From: Collinsella sp.
Lineage (GTDB): Bacteria > Actinomycetota > Coriobacteriia > Coriobacteriales > Coriobacteriaceae
DNA length: 26,250 nt
Reading direction: 5' to 3'
Assembly: GCA_019419555.1 (NCBI GenBank)
Contig: DXZR01000030.1
Span: 1-26,250 of the forward strand
Shown: piece after piece, positions 12,617-21,010 of the stretch
Layout: each line of letters opens with the position of its first letter
Numbering within the stretch: the first letter of the stretch is position 1
Translations under genes and position numbers: made by a program
Notes under the pieces: generated by a model
The model's database searches: none
Seen by the model: the letters and a program-made list of their open reading frames with translations, nothing else
What the model was told of the DNA's origin: nothing

Positions 12617-14815
12617 ATGCGTAATTCTGTATCCGACGTCACGGACGCCGAGATTCTGGACGAGGCCCGCGAGGCCATGACCCAGGCTGCCTTCGATGCT
12701 GCCGACGAGGCCAGCGCCGCCGAGACCGTTGAGTCCGCGACCGAGAGCCTGCCCGCCTTTGACGAGCTGGGACTTTCGGACGAGATGCTTCGTGCCATCG
12801 AGAACCTTGGCTACACGGCGCCCACGCCTGTCCAGGCTGGCTCGATTCCCGTTGTGCTCGAGGGCCGCGACCTGCTTGCCGCCGCTCAGACCGGCACCGG
12901 CAAGACGGCTGCCTTTTTGCTGCCGACCATGAACAACCTGGAGCACATCGCTCCGCCCAAGCCCGTGCGCGAGCGCGGAGGCCGCAACCGCCGTCGCGGC
13001 GCCAAGAAGCCCGAGGGCAACGGTCGCGGTCCCTTGATGCTCGTCATCACCCCCACGCGCGAGCTTGCCCAGCAGATCGACGAGGTCGCGAGCAAGATCG
13101 CCGACGTTACCGGCCATGTTGCCGTGACCGTCGTGGGCGGCGTGAGCTACAAGCCCCAGACCGCGGCGCTCAAGTACGGCTGCGACATCCTGGTCGCCAC
13201 GCCGGGCCGTCTGGTCGACCTGATCGAGCAGGGCGCCTGCCACCTGGACGAGGTCAAGGTGCTGGTGCTCGACGAGGCCGATCGCATGCTCGATATGGGC
13301 TTTTTACCCGCCGTCCGCCGCATCGTGCGCGAGACGCCGGCCGAGCGCCAGACGCTGCTGTTCTCGGCTACGCTCGACGAGGAGGCCGTGGGCGAGATCA
13401 CCGACCTGGTGAGCGACCCGGCCCGCGTGGAGATCGCGCCCGCTACATCGACCGCCGACACCGTCGACCAGTTTGTGTTCCCGGTGTCCATCGAGGCCAA
13501 GAACAACCTGCTGCCCGAGTTCCTCAAAAAGGAGGGCCCGGAGCGCACTATCGTCTTTATGCGCACCAAGCACCGCGCCGACAGCTGCTGCCGTCGCTTG
13601 GAGCGTAAGGGCATCAAGGCCGCCGCGATTCACGGCAACCGCAGCCAGGCGCAGCGCGAGCGCGCGCTTTCGGCCTTCCGCGACGGCACCGTCGACGTAC
13701 TGGTGGCGACCGACGTGCTCGCCCGCGGCATCGACATCAGCGACGTGCGCTACGTCGTGAACTTTGATGTGCCGGCCGAGCCGACCGACTATATCCACCG
13801 CATTGGCCGTACGGGCCGCGCCGGCGAGCTGGGGTGGGCCATCACGTTTGTGACCGAGCAGGATGTCGATGAGTTCTACGAGATCGAGAAGCTCATGGAC
13901 AAGACGGCCGACATCTACGAGGCCGGCGACCTGCATGTGGGTCCCAACCCGCCCGCGGTTGACCCCGAGCGCGACCCTGCCGCCTTTAAGGTGAAGAAGA
14001 AGACCAAGCGCGGCAAGTCCAAGAGCAAGAAGAAGCTTGAGCAGGCGCGTCGCGACGGCAAGCGCAACGGCGACGATTACGGCGATGTTGCCGGTCGTTC
14101 CAACCGCGGTCGCGACGAGCGCCGCAGCGACGGCGAGCGTCCGGGCCGTCCCAAGCGCGGCGGCAAGACCCGCGTGCGCGAGGGCGTTCAGGCTCGCGTG
14201 GACGAGGCTGTGGAGAGCGTGGCCCGCGAGGTAGCTGCCGAGGAGCGCGGGGGTGCTGCTGCCGTCGAGCAGACCCCACGCGGCAACCGTGCCGAGCGCC
14301 GTGCCAAGCAGTTCCAGGGCGAGGCGCATCGCCGTCGCCGCGAGGACGAGGACCGTGGTGGCCGTCGTCGTGTTGAGCGCGAGGACGAGGGCCGCGGTTC
14401 GCGCGGCGGCAAGCGCGGCTCGGGTGACCGTCGTCGTTCCGGTCGCAATGACGAGCGCAGTGGCCGTGGCGGCGAAGGCCGTGGTTCGCGTGACGAGCGC
14501 GGCGTCCGTGGCGGCGAGCGTCGCGAGGGTGCTCGTGGCAACGGTGGCCGCAGCGGCGCCGGTCGTTCGAATGAGTCGCGCGATCGTCGCGACCCGCGTG
14601 CCAGCCGCGATCGTCGCGATGATTGGCGCAACTACGACGACACCCGCGAGGAGCGCCGTGGCGGCTACCGCGGCGGGCGTGGTGACAACCAGGCCGGTTC
14701 CCGCGGCGGTCGCGCCGGCGGTCGCGATAACCGTGGCAGCTATGGTAACAATCGTGGCGGCAATCGCGGCGGCAGCTCCCGTCGTCCCGGCGACGGCGGC
14801 GGCAAGCGCAGATAA
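12617..14815 (+). CDS. DEAD-box RNA helicase with long Arg/Gly-rich tail
   Basis: A 732-aa ATP-dependent RNA helicase. The Q motif region starts near F48. Motif I AQTGTGKT is at 90-97, Ia PTREL at 146-150, TPGR at 195-198, DEAD at 219-222, SAT at 250-252 and HRIGRTGR at 394-401, so both RecA-like domains are intact. From about 455 to the end the chain is a Lys-rich stretch followed by roughly 200 residues dominated by Arg, Gly, Asp and Glu (RGG, RDER and RRRED patterns), an unstructured RNA-binding tail unusually long for the CsdA/DeaD group. Such helicases unwind structured mRNA and assist ribosome assembly and RNA decay. ATG 12617 with AAGGA before it is preferred over an upstream GTG at 12581. 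The gene ends at a strong terminator. Confidence 0.93.
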   Translation: MRNSVSDVTDAEILDEAREAMTQAAFDAADEASAAETVESATESLPAFDELGLSDEMLRAIENLGYTAPTPVQAGSIPVVLEGRDLLAAAQTGTGKTAAFLLPTMNNLEHIAPPKPVRERGGRNRRRGAKKPEGNGRGPLMLVITPTRELAQQIDEVASKIADVTGHVAVTVVGGVSYKPQTAALKYGCDILVATPGRLVDLIEQGACHLDEVKVLVLDEADRMLDMGFLPAVRRIVRETPAERQTLLFSATLDEEAVGEITDLVSDPARVEIAPATSTADTVDQFVFPVSIEAKNNLLPEFLKKEGPERTIVFMRTKHRADSCCRRLERKGIKAAAIHGNRSQAQRERALSAFRDGTVDVLVATDVLARGIDISDVRYVVNFDVPAEPTDYIHRIGRTGRAGELGWAITFVTEQDVDEFYEIEKLMDKTADIYEAGDLHVGPNPPAVDPERDPAAFKVKKKTKRGKSKSKKKLEQARRDGKRNGDDYGDVAGRSNRGRDERRSDGERPGRPKRGGKTRVREGVQARVDEAVESVAREVAAEERGGAAAVEQTPRGNRAERRAKQFQGEAHRRRREDEDRGGRRRVEREDEGRGSRGGKRGSGDRRRSGRNDERSGRGGEGRGSRDERGVRGGERREGARGNGGRSGAGRSNESRDRRDPRASRDRRDDWRNYDDTREERRGGYRGGRGDNQAGSRGGRAGGRDNRGSYGNNRGGNRGGSSRRPGDGGGKRR

Positions 14816-14826
14816 CATACGCATCG

Positions 14827-14838
14827 CACGCTAGCGTG
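14827..14838. other. Perfect 12-bp palindrome after the helicase gene
   Basis: CACGCTAGCGTG is self-complementary and lies 12 bases after the helicase stop codon, just before the terminator. Function unknown. Confidence 0.4.
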
Positions 14839-14842
14839 AGAC

Positions 14843-14885
14843 AAACAAAAGGGCCCGAGCAAACAACGCTCGGGCCCTTTTGTTT
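14843..14885. terminator. Strong bidirectional terminator
   Basis: AAACAAAAGGGCCCGAGC 14843-14860 is exactly complementary to 14868-14885, an 18-bp stem with a 7-nt loop, including A and T runs on both sides. It ends the helicase transcript. Confidence 0.93.
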
Positions 14886-15338
14886 ACCGTGTCCATCGCT
14901 AATCCAAACGCGATTTTCTCGGGAATGCATCTGGGGGATGCCGAGGACCTATTTTCTGTCATGCGGCAATGGGTCCCATGGGGTGCGTCGTGCATTTTTT
15001 GGAGTATTCAGCAGCTCTAGTTGGTTGCATACGATTCGGTATTGCCAACGGCGGCCTTCGGATATCCCTAGCGAGCGTTCCGAGTCAGATTTCGCCGTTT
15101 TCCGGAGCAGGGGCGCGTCATTCTCGCCATGTCGGGACTTAGAATGATACGGCGCCCTACAGTTTTGCCCACCCGCGGCGGTGCTGGCGCGGTCACGTTG
15201 CAGAATACTCCGTTTTTTGCACGGGCCAGGATGGGGTACCTCAGGAGAACACGGCGGTATCCCGTAAATATATACAATCTGTACCGTAATTAATACAAAA
15301 CGAAGAGGCAGACAGCGTAGGGTGGGTGCATTGGGGTG
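14886..15338. other. Long intergenic stretch without a supported gene
   Basis: About 450 bases. A minus-strand frame at 14949-15365 has no Shine-Dalgarno sequence and no recognisable domain. An AT-rich patch at 15255-15300 (ATATATACAATCTGTACCGTAATTAATAC) holds possible minus-strand promoter elements, but no gene follows in that direction before the terminator. It may hold a decayed gene. Confidence 0.4.
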
Positions 15339-15377
15339 TTTGGTGCACCAAAACGTGGATCCCACGTACCGTATACT
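15339..15377 (+). promoter_or_regulatory. Two adjacent operator-like palindromes and -10 element upstream of the EFR1-family gene
   Basis: TTTGGTGCACCAAA 15339-15352 is a perfect 14-bp palindrome. ACGTGG-ATC-CCACGT 15353-15367 follows it at once. TATACT at 15372-15377 is a good -10, so the palindromes cover the -35 region, a natural place for a repressor. The gene starts 57 bp later. Confidence 0.5.
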
Positions 15378-15434
15378 CTGGCTGGATGTGAAAACGGCTT
15401 GACGCGTCGCCAGGCGTAGGGGGAGGGTGCCTCG

Positions 15435-16196
15435 ATGGACGTATTCGAAATTGTGTTTAGTCCGACGGGTGGAACGCGGAAGGTGTCTGGCCTTGTGGCC
15501 GGGGCGCTGGACAAAAATACCGTTACCGTCGATCTGACCGATAGCGGGCTAGATTTCAGCGCCGTCTCGATGACTGAGGACGACGTGGCCGTAATCTCTG
15601 TGCCGGCGTATGCCGGTAGAATCCCGGCTGTGGTGGCTGACCGGTTGGGCATAGTGCGCGGCAACGGGGCTCGGACTGTTTTGGTTTGTGTATACGGAAA
15701 CCGCGCGTTTGAGGACACGCTCGTAGAGTTGGAGGACGTTGCGAAGCGCGCCGGATTTAGGGTGGTCGCAGCGGTTTCTGCTATTGCTGAGCATTCCGTT
15801 GCTCGTCAGTTTGCTGCTGGGCGACCGGATGCGCAGGATGCGGCGCAGCTCGCAGAGTTTGCGCAGCAAATTCAGCAGAAGCTGTTGGCTGAGGATGCAT
15901 CCGAGCCCTCTATTCCCGGCAATCGTCCTTATAAACAAGCTGGAGGTCACCGCATGGCACCCGAGGCAACAGAGGATTGCGTCTCCTGCGGTGCATGCGC
16001 CGCGGCGTGCCCCGTTTGCGCTATCGACAAGGGCGACCCCAAGCGAGCAGCTGACGAGGCGTGTATCTCCTGCATGCGCTGCATCGCCGTATGTCCGCGA
16101 GGCGCTCGCAAGCTTGATCCCAACAAGCTATCCGCTGTTTCCCAGATGCTGAGCAAGGTTTGCGTCGTGCGGAAGGAATGCGAACTCTTCATCTAG
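15435..16196 (+). CDS. EFR1-family flavodoxin-ferredoxin protein
   Basis: A 253-aa predicted cytosolic electron carrier. The N-terminal flavodoxin-like domain has the FMN phosphate loop FSPTGGTRK (8-16), PAYAGRIP (57-64) and VYGNRAFEDTLVEL (86-99). After a linker rich in Ala, Gln and Glu, two 4Fe-4S clusters are coordinated by C182, C185, C188, C192 and by C210, C213, C216, C220, each with the CxxCxxCxxxC(P) pattern. This is the layout of EFR1 ferrodoxins, common in anaerobic Firmicutes and Actinobacteria. It could pass electrons between a flavin and iron-sulfur partners; the partner is not visible. GGGGGAGGG precedes the start. It appears to be transcribed alone, behind a palindromic promoter region. 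Confidence 0.9.
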   Translation: MDVFEIVFSPTGGTRKVSGLVAGALDKNTVTVDLTDSGLDFSAVSMTEDDVAVISVPAYAGRIPAVVADRLGIVRGNGARTVLVCVYGNRAFEDTLVELEDVAKRAGFRVVAAVSAIAEHSVARQFAAGRPDAQDAAQLAEFAQQIQQKLLAEDASEPSIPGNRPYKQAGGHRMAPEATEDCVSCGACAAACPVCAIDKGDPKRAADEACISCMRCIAVCPRGARKLDPNKLSAVSQMLSKVCVVRKECELFI

Positions 16197-16228
16197 CGCA
16201 TACGAAATTGGTGCAATGGGGCCAGAGC

Positions 16229-16277
16229 AAGGAGTGTCCCTGGGTGCCGGCAGAAAAGGAACGTCCCCAAGTGCCGC
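16229..16277. repeat. Two imperfect 27-bp tandem copies
   Basis: AAGGAGTGTCCCTGGGTGCC at 16229 is repeated 27 bp later as AAGGAACGTCCCCAAGTGCC at 16256. It sits between the EFR1-family gene and the PTS leader. Its role is unknown; it may be a decayed dispersed repeat. Confidence 0.45.
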
Positions 16278-16325
16278 TTAAATACCGTTTATCGAAGAAA
16301 AAATACCGCTCACCGGTCATAATGA

Positions 16326-16353
16326 TTGTTCTGGCTTTGGGCTTGTCTACAAT
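16326..16353 (+). promoter_or_regulatory. Possible promoter of the alpha-glucoside operon
   Basis: TTGTTC 16326-16331 and TACAAT 16348-16353 are separated by 16 bp, about 25 bp before the RAT-like stem. Matches to consensus are moderate. Confidence 0.35.
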
Positions 16354-16378
16354 AGCTCCCGTAAAAAGAAATGCGGAA

Positions 16379-16470
16379 GGTTACCGAGTCCCTCGGACGT
16401 GGGCCTAACCAAAGTCTTTGAACGGATGTGTCTCTATGGACGCATTCGCTTGATTTTGGTTGGGCTATAT
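16379..16470 (+). promoter_or_regulatory. RAT-like antiterminator overlapping a terminator-like stem
   Basis: One fold pairs GGTTA 16379-16383 with TAACC 16406-16410, around an inner stem CCGAG/CTCGG (16384-16388, 16392-16396) and an unpaired side loop. A competing fold pairs GCCTAACCAAA 16403-16413 with TTTGGTTGGGC 16455-16465 (one G.T), followed by TATATTTAT. TAACC is shared, so the folds exclude each other. BglG/LicT proteins act on such RAT/terminator pairs, and a gene of that family lies two genes downstream in the operon. The pairing is seen; the function is inferred. The U run is weak. Confidence 0.5.
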
Positions 16471-16490
16471 TTATGAAGGGACATGCCACC

Positions 16491-17003
16491 ATGGGTTTCT
16501 TTTCTCGCCTGATGGGCGGTTCGGATGAGCAGAAGACTGCAACTTCCGAGTTCGAAATCCTCGCTCCCGTTTCCGGCGAGCTTGTTCATCTGGAAAAAAC
16601 CAATGACCCCGCTTTTAGCAGCCGTGCCGTGGGCGATGGCGTTGCCGTGGTTCCCCAAGAGGGAACGGTGTGCGCTCCTGTCTCCGGTACCGTCGCGGCG
16701 CTGTTCCCGACCGAGCACGCGCTGGGTATCATGTCCGACGACAGCCCTGCTCAGGTGATGCTGCATATCGGAATCGACACTGTTAAACTTGAGGGCAAGG
16801 GCTTCCATGCGCTTGTTGCTCAGGGTGACCATGTCGACGCGGGCCAGCCCCTCGTCGAGGTCGATTTCGACGCGGTCCGCGCCGCCGGCTTCGATCCCAC
16901 GGTCTTCGTTATCGTGTGCGAGCGTTCGGAGAACTCGACTCTTCGTGAGCATGCTTCCGGCCCTGTTGCTGCTAAAGAGCCTGTCATCTGGCTTTCCGAG
17001 TAA
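16491..17003 (+). CDS. PTS EIIA component, glucose family
   Basis: A 170-aa phosphotransferase protein that takes phosphate from HPr and passes it to the EIIB domain. Signature elements are PVSGELVHLEKTNDPAFSSRAVGDGVAV, H76 in EHALGI and H92 in LHIGIDTV, the second being the phosphorylated histidine of the EIIA-Glc family. The fold is complete and there is no fusion to EIIB or EIIC. ATG 16491 with AAGGG ten bases before it and the MGFFSRL beginning is preferred; an upstream ATG at 16473 is possible. It leads an operon with the antiterminator, EIICB and the GH4 hydrolase, and supplies the IIA function missing from the EIICB gene. Expression is probably controlled by the RAT-like leader. Confidence 0.92.
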   Translation: MGFFSRLMGGSDEQKTATSEFEILAPVSGELVHLEKTNDPAFSSRAVGDGVAVVPQEGTVCAPVSGTVAALFPTEHALGIMSDDSPAQVMLHIGIDTVKLEGKGFHALVAQGDHVDAGQPLVEVDFDAVRAAGFDPTVFVIVCERSENSTLREHASGPVAAKEPVIWLSE

Positions 17004-17021
17004 ATTTTTGTGGTGGGTACC

Positions 17022-17876
17022 GTGGTTATCAAGCGAGTTTTTAACAACAACGTCGCAATGGTCACTTCGGACGATGGCTCCGAGCTCATCGTCATCGGTC
17101 GAGGCTTCTGCTTTGGCCGTCATGCCGGCGATGCCATCGACGAGGCGTCGATCGAAAAGACCTACGCGTTGCAGGAGGGAACTTCTCAGGACTCGCGTAC
17201 GATTGACCGCTTGGCACATCTTTTGGAGTCCATCCCCACCGTCAACCTCGTGATTGCCGAGGACATTGTTCAGATGCTCCGTCGAGAGCTCAATGTTGAT
17301 ATCAACGACAAGATTCTCATTGCTCTCGCAGACCATATCAGCCTTGCTTTGGAGCGCGAGCGCAAGGGCGTCTCCTGTGAGAATCCGTTGCTGCTCGAGA
17401 TCCAGCAGTTCTATCGCAAGGAGTATGCACTTGCGGGCCGTGCGCTGCAGATTATCAAGGAGTATATGGGCATCCAGATGAGCGAAGAAGAGCAGGGTTT
17501 CATTACCTTGCATATCGTCAACGCCACCATGCCGCAACGCTCCGACCGTTTGATTGTTTCGGTCCAGCTTGTTCGCGACGTGCTCGCGATTGTTTCCGAG
17601 CGCTATGCTACGACCCTCGATGACACCTCGTTGCCCTATGAGCGTTTCGTCCGCCACCTGCAGTTTTTCGCACAGCGGGCGCTTGACCCCACGGCCGGGC
17701 AAATCAATGGCGACGCGCTGTTCCGAATCGATGAAACGGCGTATCCGTGCGCATTCTCGTGCGCGGACGCCATAGCCGCCCACTTGTCGTCTACCTATAA
17801 CGTTGTCGTTACCGATGCCGAGAAGAGCTATCTCGCATATCACATTGTTAACCTGCTTGGAGAACCTGGTCTCTAG
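17022..17876 (+). CDS. BglG/LicT-family transcriptional antiterminator
   Basis: A 284-aa RNA-binding regulator. The N-terminal CAT domain (VIKRVFNNNVAMV, GRGFCFGRHAGDAID) binds RAT hairpins. Two PRD domains follow, with phosphorylatable histidines H105 (ADHISLAL), H164 (TLHIVNA), H212 (VRHLQFF) and H274 (AYHIVNLL). All four conserved PRD histidines are present, so normal control by HPr and by the cognate EIIB is expected: sugar transport dephosphorylates PRD1 and allows antitermination. GTG 17022 fits the family start (M-x-I-K-x-V-F-N-N-N) and has GGTGGG before it; GTG 17010 is an alternative. It lies 18 bp after EIIA. The probable target is the leader at 16379-16470. Confidence 0.92.
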   Translation: MVIKRVFNNNVAMVTSDDGSELIVIGRGFCFGRHAGDAIDEASIEKTYALQEGTSQDSRTIDRLAHLLESIPTVNLVIAEDIVQMLRRELNVDINDKILIALADHISLALERERKGVSCENPLLLEIQQFYRKEYALAGRALQIIKEYMGIQMSEEEQGFITLHIVNATMPQRSDRLIVSVQLVRDVLAIVSERYATTLDDTSLPYERFVRHLQFFAQRALDPTAGQINGDALFRIDETAYPCAFSCADAIAAHLSSTYNVVVTDAEKSYLAYHIVNLLGEPGL

Positions 17877-17883
17877 GCATAAC

Positions 17884-17950
17884 GTGCCCACACATCGATT
17901 GATATAAGGCAAGGCTCACGGTCTTGTCCAGGGCACATCTGTCTTAATTT
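17884..17950 (+). promoter_or_regulatory. Structured spacer between antiterminator and EIICB genes
   Basis: GTGCCC 17884-17889 pairs with GGGCAC 17931-17936, enclosing a second stem GGCAAG 17908-17913 with CTTGTC 17923-17928. ATCTGTCTTAATTT follows, which is T-rich but not a clean run. It could be an attenuator or set different levels of the regulator and transporter. Confidence 0.4.
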
Positions 17951-17975
17951 GCGGAAAAGGAAGGGGAGTACCGCT

Positions 17976-19592
17976 ATGACCGCAAAAAAGAAGTTCAATT
18001 TCAAAGCGCCGTTGGAGGTGTTCGCGAAGTCGATCGTCCAGCCGATGATGTATCTCTCGGTTGCCGGCATCCTGCTCATTGTGGGCATCATTCTGACCAA
18101 CAAGACCATTTGCGCTTTGGTCCCCGTACTGGGCTCCGGTCCGTTCCAGCTTGTGGGCGCCGTTGTCTACCAGTCGCTGATGTTTATCATCAACAACCTC
18201 TCGATTCTGTTCTGCGTGGGCATCGCCGGCGCCATGGCAAAGAAGAACAAGGGCCATGCTTCGCTGATCGCCCTGATGTCGTTCTTCCTGTTCCTGCAGG
18301 CTAACAACATCGTGCTCAACGCCACCGGCTCTCTTGCCGATGCGAGCGGCATGCTCGGCCTTACCGGAACCGGCCAGGCCACCGTTATGGGCATCCAGGT
18401 GCTCGATACCGGCGTGTTCGGCGGCATCATTCTCGGTTGCATCACCGGCGCCGTGTTCAACAAGTACTCGAACAAGCAGTTCCCCATTGCCCTTTCGATG
18501 TTCTCGGGCGTTCGCTTTCCGTTCCTGATCATGATCATCATCTCCTGGATCATGGGCGCTGGCTTCTGCATCGTTTGGCCTCCGGTTCAGGGTGCCATCT
18601 CCTCCGTTGCCGGCATCATTAAGGAGTCGGGCAACATCGGTCTGTTTATCTACGGCATGCTCAACAAGCTGCTCGTTCCCACCGGTCTGCACCACCTCAT
18701 CTACACCCCGTTCCAGTTCTCCGATGTGGGTGGCACCCTTACGCTGGGTGGTCAGGTTATCGCCGGCGCCTATCCCATCCGTGTTGCCGAGATGGCAATG
18801 ACGGGTCAGCCCTTCTCCGATAGCACCTACTTCAACAGCTACACCTTCAACAATCTGTGGCCCTACATCGGCATCGGCCTCGCCTTTATCGTCACCGCCT
18901 ACAAGGGGAACAAGGATAAGACCAAGGCCGTTATCATCCCGCTGATCATCACCGCCGTGCTCTCCTGCGTGACCGAGCCCATGGACTTCCTCTTTGTCTT
19001 TGCCGCTCCCGTGCTCTTTGTCGTTCACTCGGTTCTTTCCGGCATCTTCCTGGTCCTGCTCAAGGTCCTCTCCGTGCCCGCTTCGACTGCAGGCGGCATC
19101 ATCAACATCGTGGTCTCCAACCTGGTCCTGGGCGTCGATAAGACCAACTGGCCGGTTATGCTGGTGCTTGGAGTCGTCAACGCCGCGCTGTACTTCTTCC
19201 TCTTCACCTTCCTTATCAAGAAGCTCAACCTCCACACGCCTGGCCGCGAGGAGGAGTCCGAGCTCGCCGAGTCCGTTGCCGAGGGCGAGGCCGCCGCGTC
19301 TGTCGCAGTGAAGCAGGGCGCCGTTGCCGCGGCTCCCGCAGAGGGCGTCGATGCAGGTATTGCCGACCTGGTCGCAGGTCTTGGCGGCAAGGACAACATC
19401 GAGGAGCTCGAGAACTGCTTTACGCGTCTCCGCGTGAACGTTAAGAACCCGGACCTCATCAATGAGGACCTCATCAACCACGTGCCCAACAGCGGCATCA
19501 ACCGCAACGGCAATAATATCCAGATCATCTTTGGCATGAAGGTCGCCGAGATGCGCGACAAGGTCGAAAACGCAATTGAGAAGGAGCAGTAA
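17976..19592 (+). CDS. PTS EIICB transporter, alpha-glucoside/maltose type
   Basis: A 538-aa inner-membrane permease that imports and phosphorylates a sugar. The EIIC domain (residues about 1-430) has around ten hydrophobic helices, with GLHHLIYTPFQF and CVTEPMDFLFVFAAP, the latter matching the family's T-E-P sugar-site motif. An Ala/Glu-rich linker of about 50 residues leads to a C-terminal EIIB domain with phosphocysteine C481 in ENCFTRLRV. There is no EIIA domain; the separate gene at 16491 provides it. The frame extends back to 17949, but ATG 17976 follows AGGAAGGGGAG. Specificity for alpha-glucosides such as maltose is inferred from the GH4 6-phospho-alpha-glucosidase starting 3 bases after the stop; the sequence also fits the MalX/GlvC group. 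Confidence 0.92.
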   Translation: MTAKKKFNFKAPLEVFAKSIVQPMMYLSVAGILLIVGIILTNKTICALVPVLGSGPFQLVGAVVYQSLMFIINNLSILFCVGIAGAMAKKNKGHASLIALMSFFLFLQANNIVLNATGSLADASGMLGLTGTGQATVMGIQVLDTGVFGGIILGCITGAVFNKYSNKQFPIALSMFSGVRFPFLIMIIISWIMGAGFCIVWPPVQGAISSVAGIIKESGNIGLFIYGMLNKLLVPTGLHHLIYTPFQFSDVGGTLTLGGQVIAGAYPIRVAEMAMTGQPFSDSTYFNSYTFNNLWPYIGIGLAFIVTAYKGNKDKTKAVIIPLIITAVLSCVTEPMDFLFVFAAPVLFVVHSVLSGIFLVLLKVLSVPASTAGGIINIVVSNLVLGVDKTNWPVMLVLGVVNAALYFFLFTFLIKKLNLHTPGREEESELAESVAEGEAAASVAVKQGAVAAAPAEGVDAGIADLVAGLGGKDNIEELENCFTRLRVNVKNPDLINEDLINHVPNSGINRNGNNIQIIFGMKVAEMRDKVENAIEKEQ

Positions 19593-19595
19593 ACA

Positions 19596-20978
19596 ATGAT
19601 CATTACTCTGTGTGGTGGCGGATCCACCTTTACCCCCGGCATCGTCAAGTCCATCGCCCTGCGCAAGGACGAGCTCGACGTTGACGAAATTCGTCTGTAC
19701 GACATCAACGAGGAGCGCCAGCGCAAGGTCGGCGTGCTCGTGGACTGGATTTTGCACGAGGATCTCGGCCTGGACATCAAGCTCACGGTGACCACCGACA
19801 AAAAGACGGCTTTTACCGACGCGAGCTTCGTGTTTGCCCAGATGCGCGTGGGCGGCTACGCCATGCGCGAGCAGGACGAGAAGATTCCGCTGCGTCACGG
19901 CTGCGTGGGCCAGGAGACTTGCGGTTGCGGCGGCCTTGCCTACGGCATGCGCACCATCTTCCCCATGGTCGAGCTGATCGATGACGTTGAGAAGTACGCC
20001 AAGAAGGATTACTGGATTCTCAACTACTCCAACCCTGCTGCCATCGTCTCCGAGGGCTGCCGTGTGCTGCGTCCCAACGCTCGCATCATCAACATCTGCG
20101 ACATGCCGATCGCGATCATCGACGTGGTTTGCGCCGCGCTCGATATCGACAAGAAGGATGTCGAGTACGATTACTTTGGCCTCAACCACTTTGGTTGGTT
20201 CACCTCGATCCGCCACAAGGGCGAGGAGGTGCTCCCGCAGCTGCGCGAGTACATCAAGGAGCACCAGATCCTGCTGCCCGACTCCTACCTCAAGGGCATG
20301 GGCTCGCTCATGGCAAAGAAGCCCGAGGAGGCCACCGACGAGCATCCCGAGCAGAACCGTCACACCAAGGGCAGCTGGTACTACGTCTGGAAGGGCGAGT
20401 ACGAGATTATGGAGTGCTTCCCGGAGTACCTGCCCAACACGTACCTGAACTACTACCTGCAGCAGAAGGAGTTCGTCGAGCATTCCAACCCCGAGCGCAC
20501 CCGTGCTAACGAGGTTGAGGAGACGCGCGAGAAGAACCTCTTCGACGGTATCGATCACTACGAGAAGACCGGCGAGATCGACGAGAGCACGTTCTATGCG
20601 GGCAGCCACGGCGACTGGATTGCCGACCTGGCCATCGCTCTGAAGAACGACACAAAGCAGCGCTTCCTGGTCATTTGCGAGAACAAGGGCGCCATCCCCA
20701 ACATGCCCTATGACGCCATGGTCGAGCTGCCTGCCTACATTGGCAAGAACGGCCCCGAGGTCATCAGCCGCGACAACATTCCGCTGTTCCAGCAGGGTCT
20801 TATGATGCAGCAGCTGAACTCCGAGAAGCTCGTGGTCGAGGCTACGATCGAGGGTTCGTACGAGAAGGCGCTCAAGGCCTTTACGCTGAACAAGACCGTG
20901 CCGTCGATGAAGGTCGCCAAGGAGGTTCTCGACGACATGATCGAGGCTAACAAGGACTTCTGGCCCGAGCTTAAGTAA
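19596..20978 (+). CDS. 6-phospho-alpha-glucosidase, glycoside hydrolase family 4
   Basis: A 460-aa cytosolic enzyme that splits 6-phospho-alpha-glucosides such as maltose-6-phosphate by a redox mechanism needing NAD+ and a divalent metal. The Rossmann loop GGGSTFTPG is at 7-15. C168 and D169 in NICDMP and H198 in GLNHFGW correspond to the metal ligands and acid residue of GlvA/MalH. The CDMP motif and overall length (about 440-460) favour 6-phospho-alpha-glucosidase over 6-phospho-beta-glucosidase or galacturonidase members. AAGGAG lies nine bases before the ATG. It is the last gene of the operon: EIICB delivers the phosphorylated sugar and this enzyme frees glucose-6-phosphate and glucose. 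The exact sugar is not proven. Confidence 0.93.
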   Translation: MIITLCGGGSTFTPGIVKSIALRKDELDVDEIRLYDINEERQRKVGVLVDWILHEDLGLDIKLTVTTDKKTAFTDASFVFAQMRVGGYAMREQDEKIPLRHGCVGQETCGCGGLAYGMRTIFPMVELIDDVEKYAKKDYWILNYSNPAAIVSEGCRVLRPNARIINICDMPIAIIDVVCAALDIDKKDVEYDYFGLNHFGWFTSIRHKGEEVLPQLREYIKEHQILLPDSYLKGMGSLMAKKPEEATDEHPEQNRHTKGSWYYVWKGEYEIMECFPEYLPNTYLNYYLQQKEFVEHSNPERTRANEVEETREKNLFDGIDHYEKTGEIDESTFYAGSHGDWIADLAIALKNDTKQRFLVICENKGAIPNMPYDAMVELPAYIGKNGPEVISRDNIPLFQQGLMMQQLNSEKLVVEATIEGSYEKALKAFTLNKTVPSMKVAKEVLDDMIEANKDFWPELK

Positions 20979-21010
20979 AAGCAACAGGGTCGCTGGCCGC
21001 ATACCTAGAG

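Noticed and set aside
15268..15282. Another degenerate left arm (ACAATCTGTACCG)
   Set aside because: About 10 of 15 positions match and no right arm is found at the expected distance.
14949..15365. 138-residue minus-strand open frame in the intergenic region
   Set aside because: No ribosome binding site, no recognised domain, and it would run across the EFR1-family promoter palindromes. A decayed gene cannot be excluded.
17916..21002. 1028-residue minus-strand open frame opposite the EIICB and GH4 genes
   Set aside because: Its product is low-complexity with no domains, it lies exactly antisense to two well-identified genes, and GC-biased third positions explain the lack of stops. The 506-residue frame opposite the helicase and the 636-residue frame opposite ygiQ are the same artefact.
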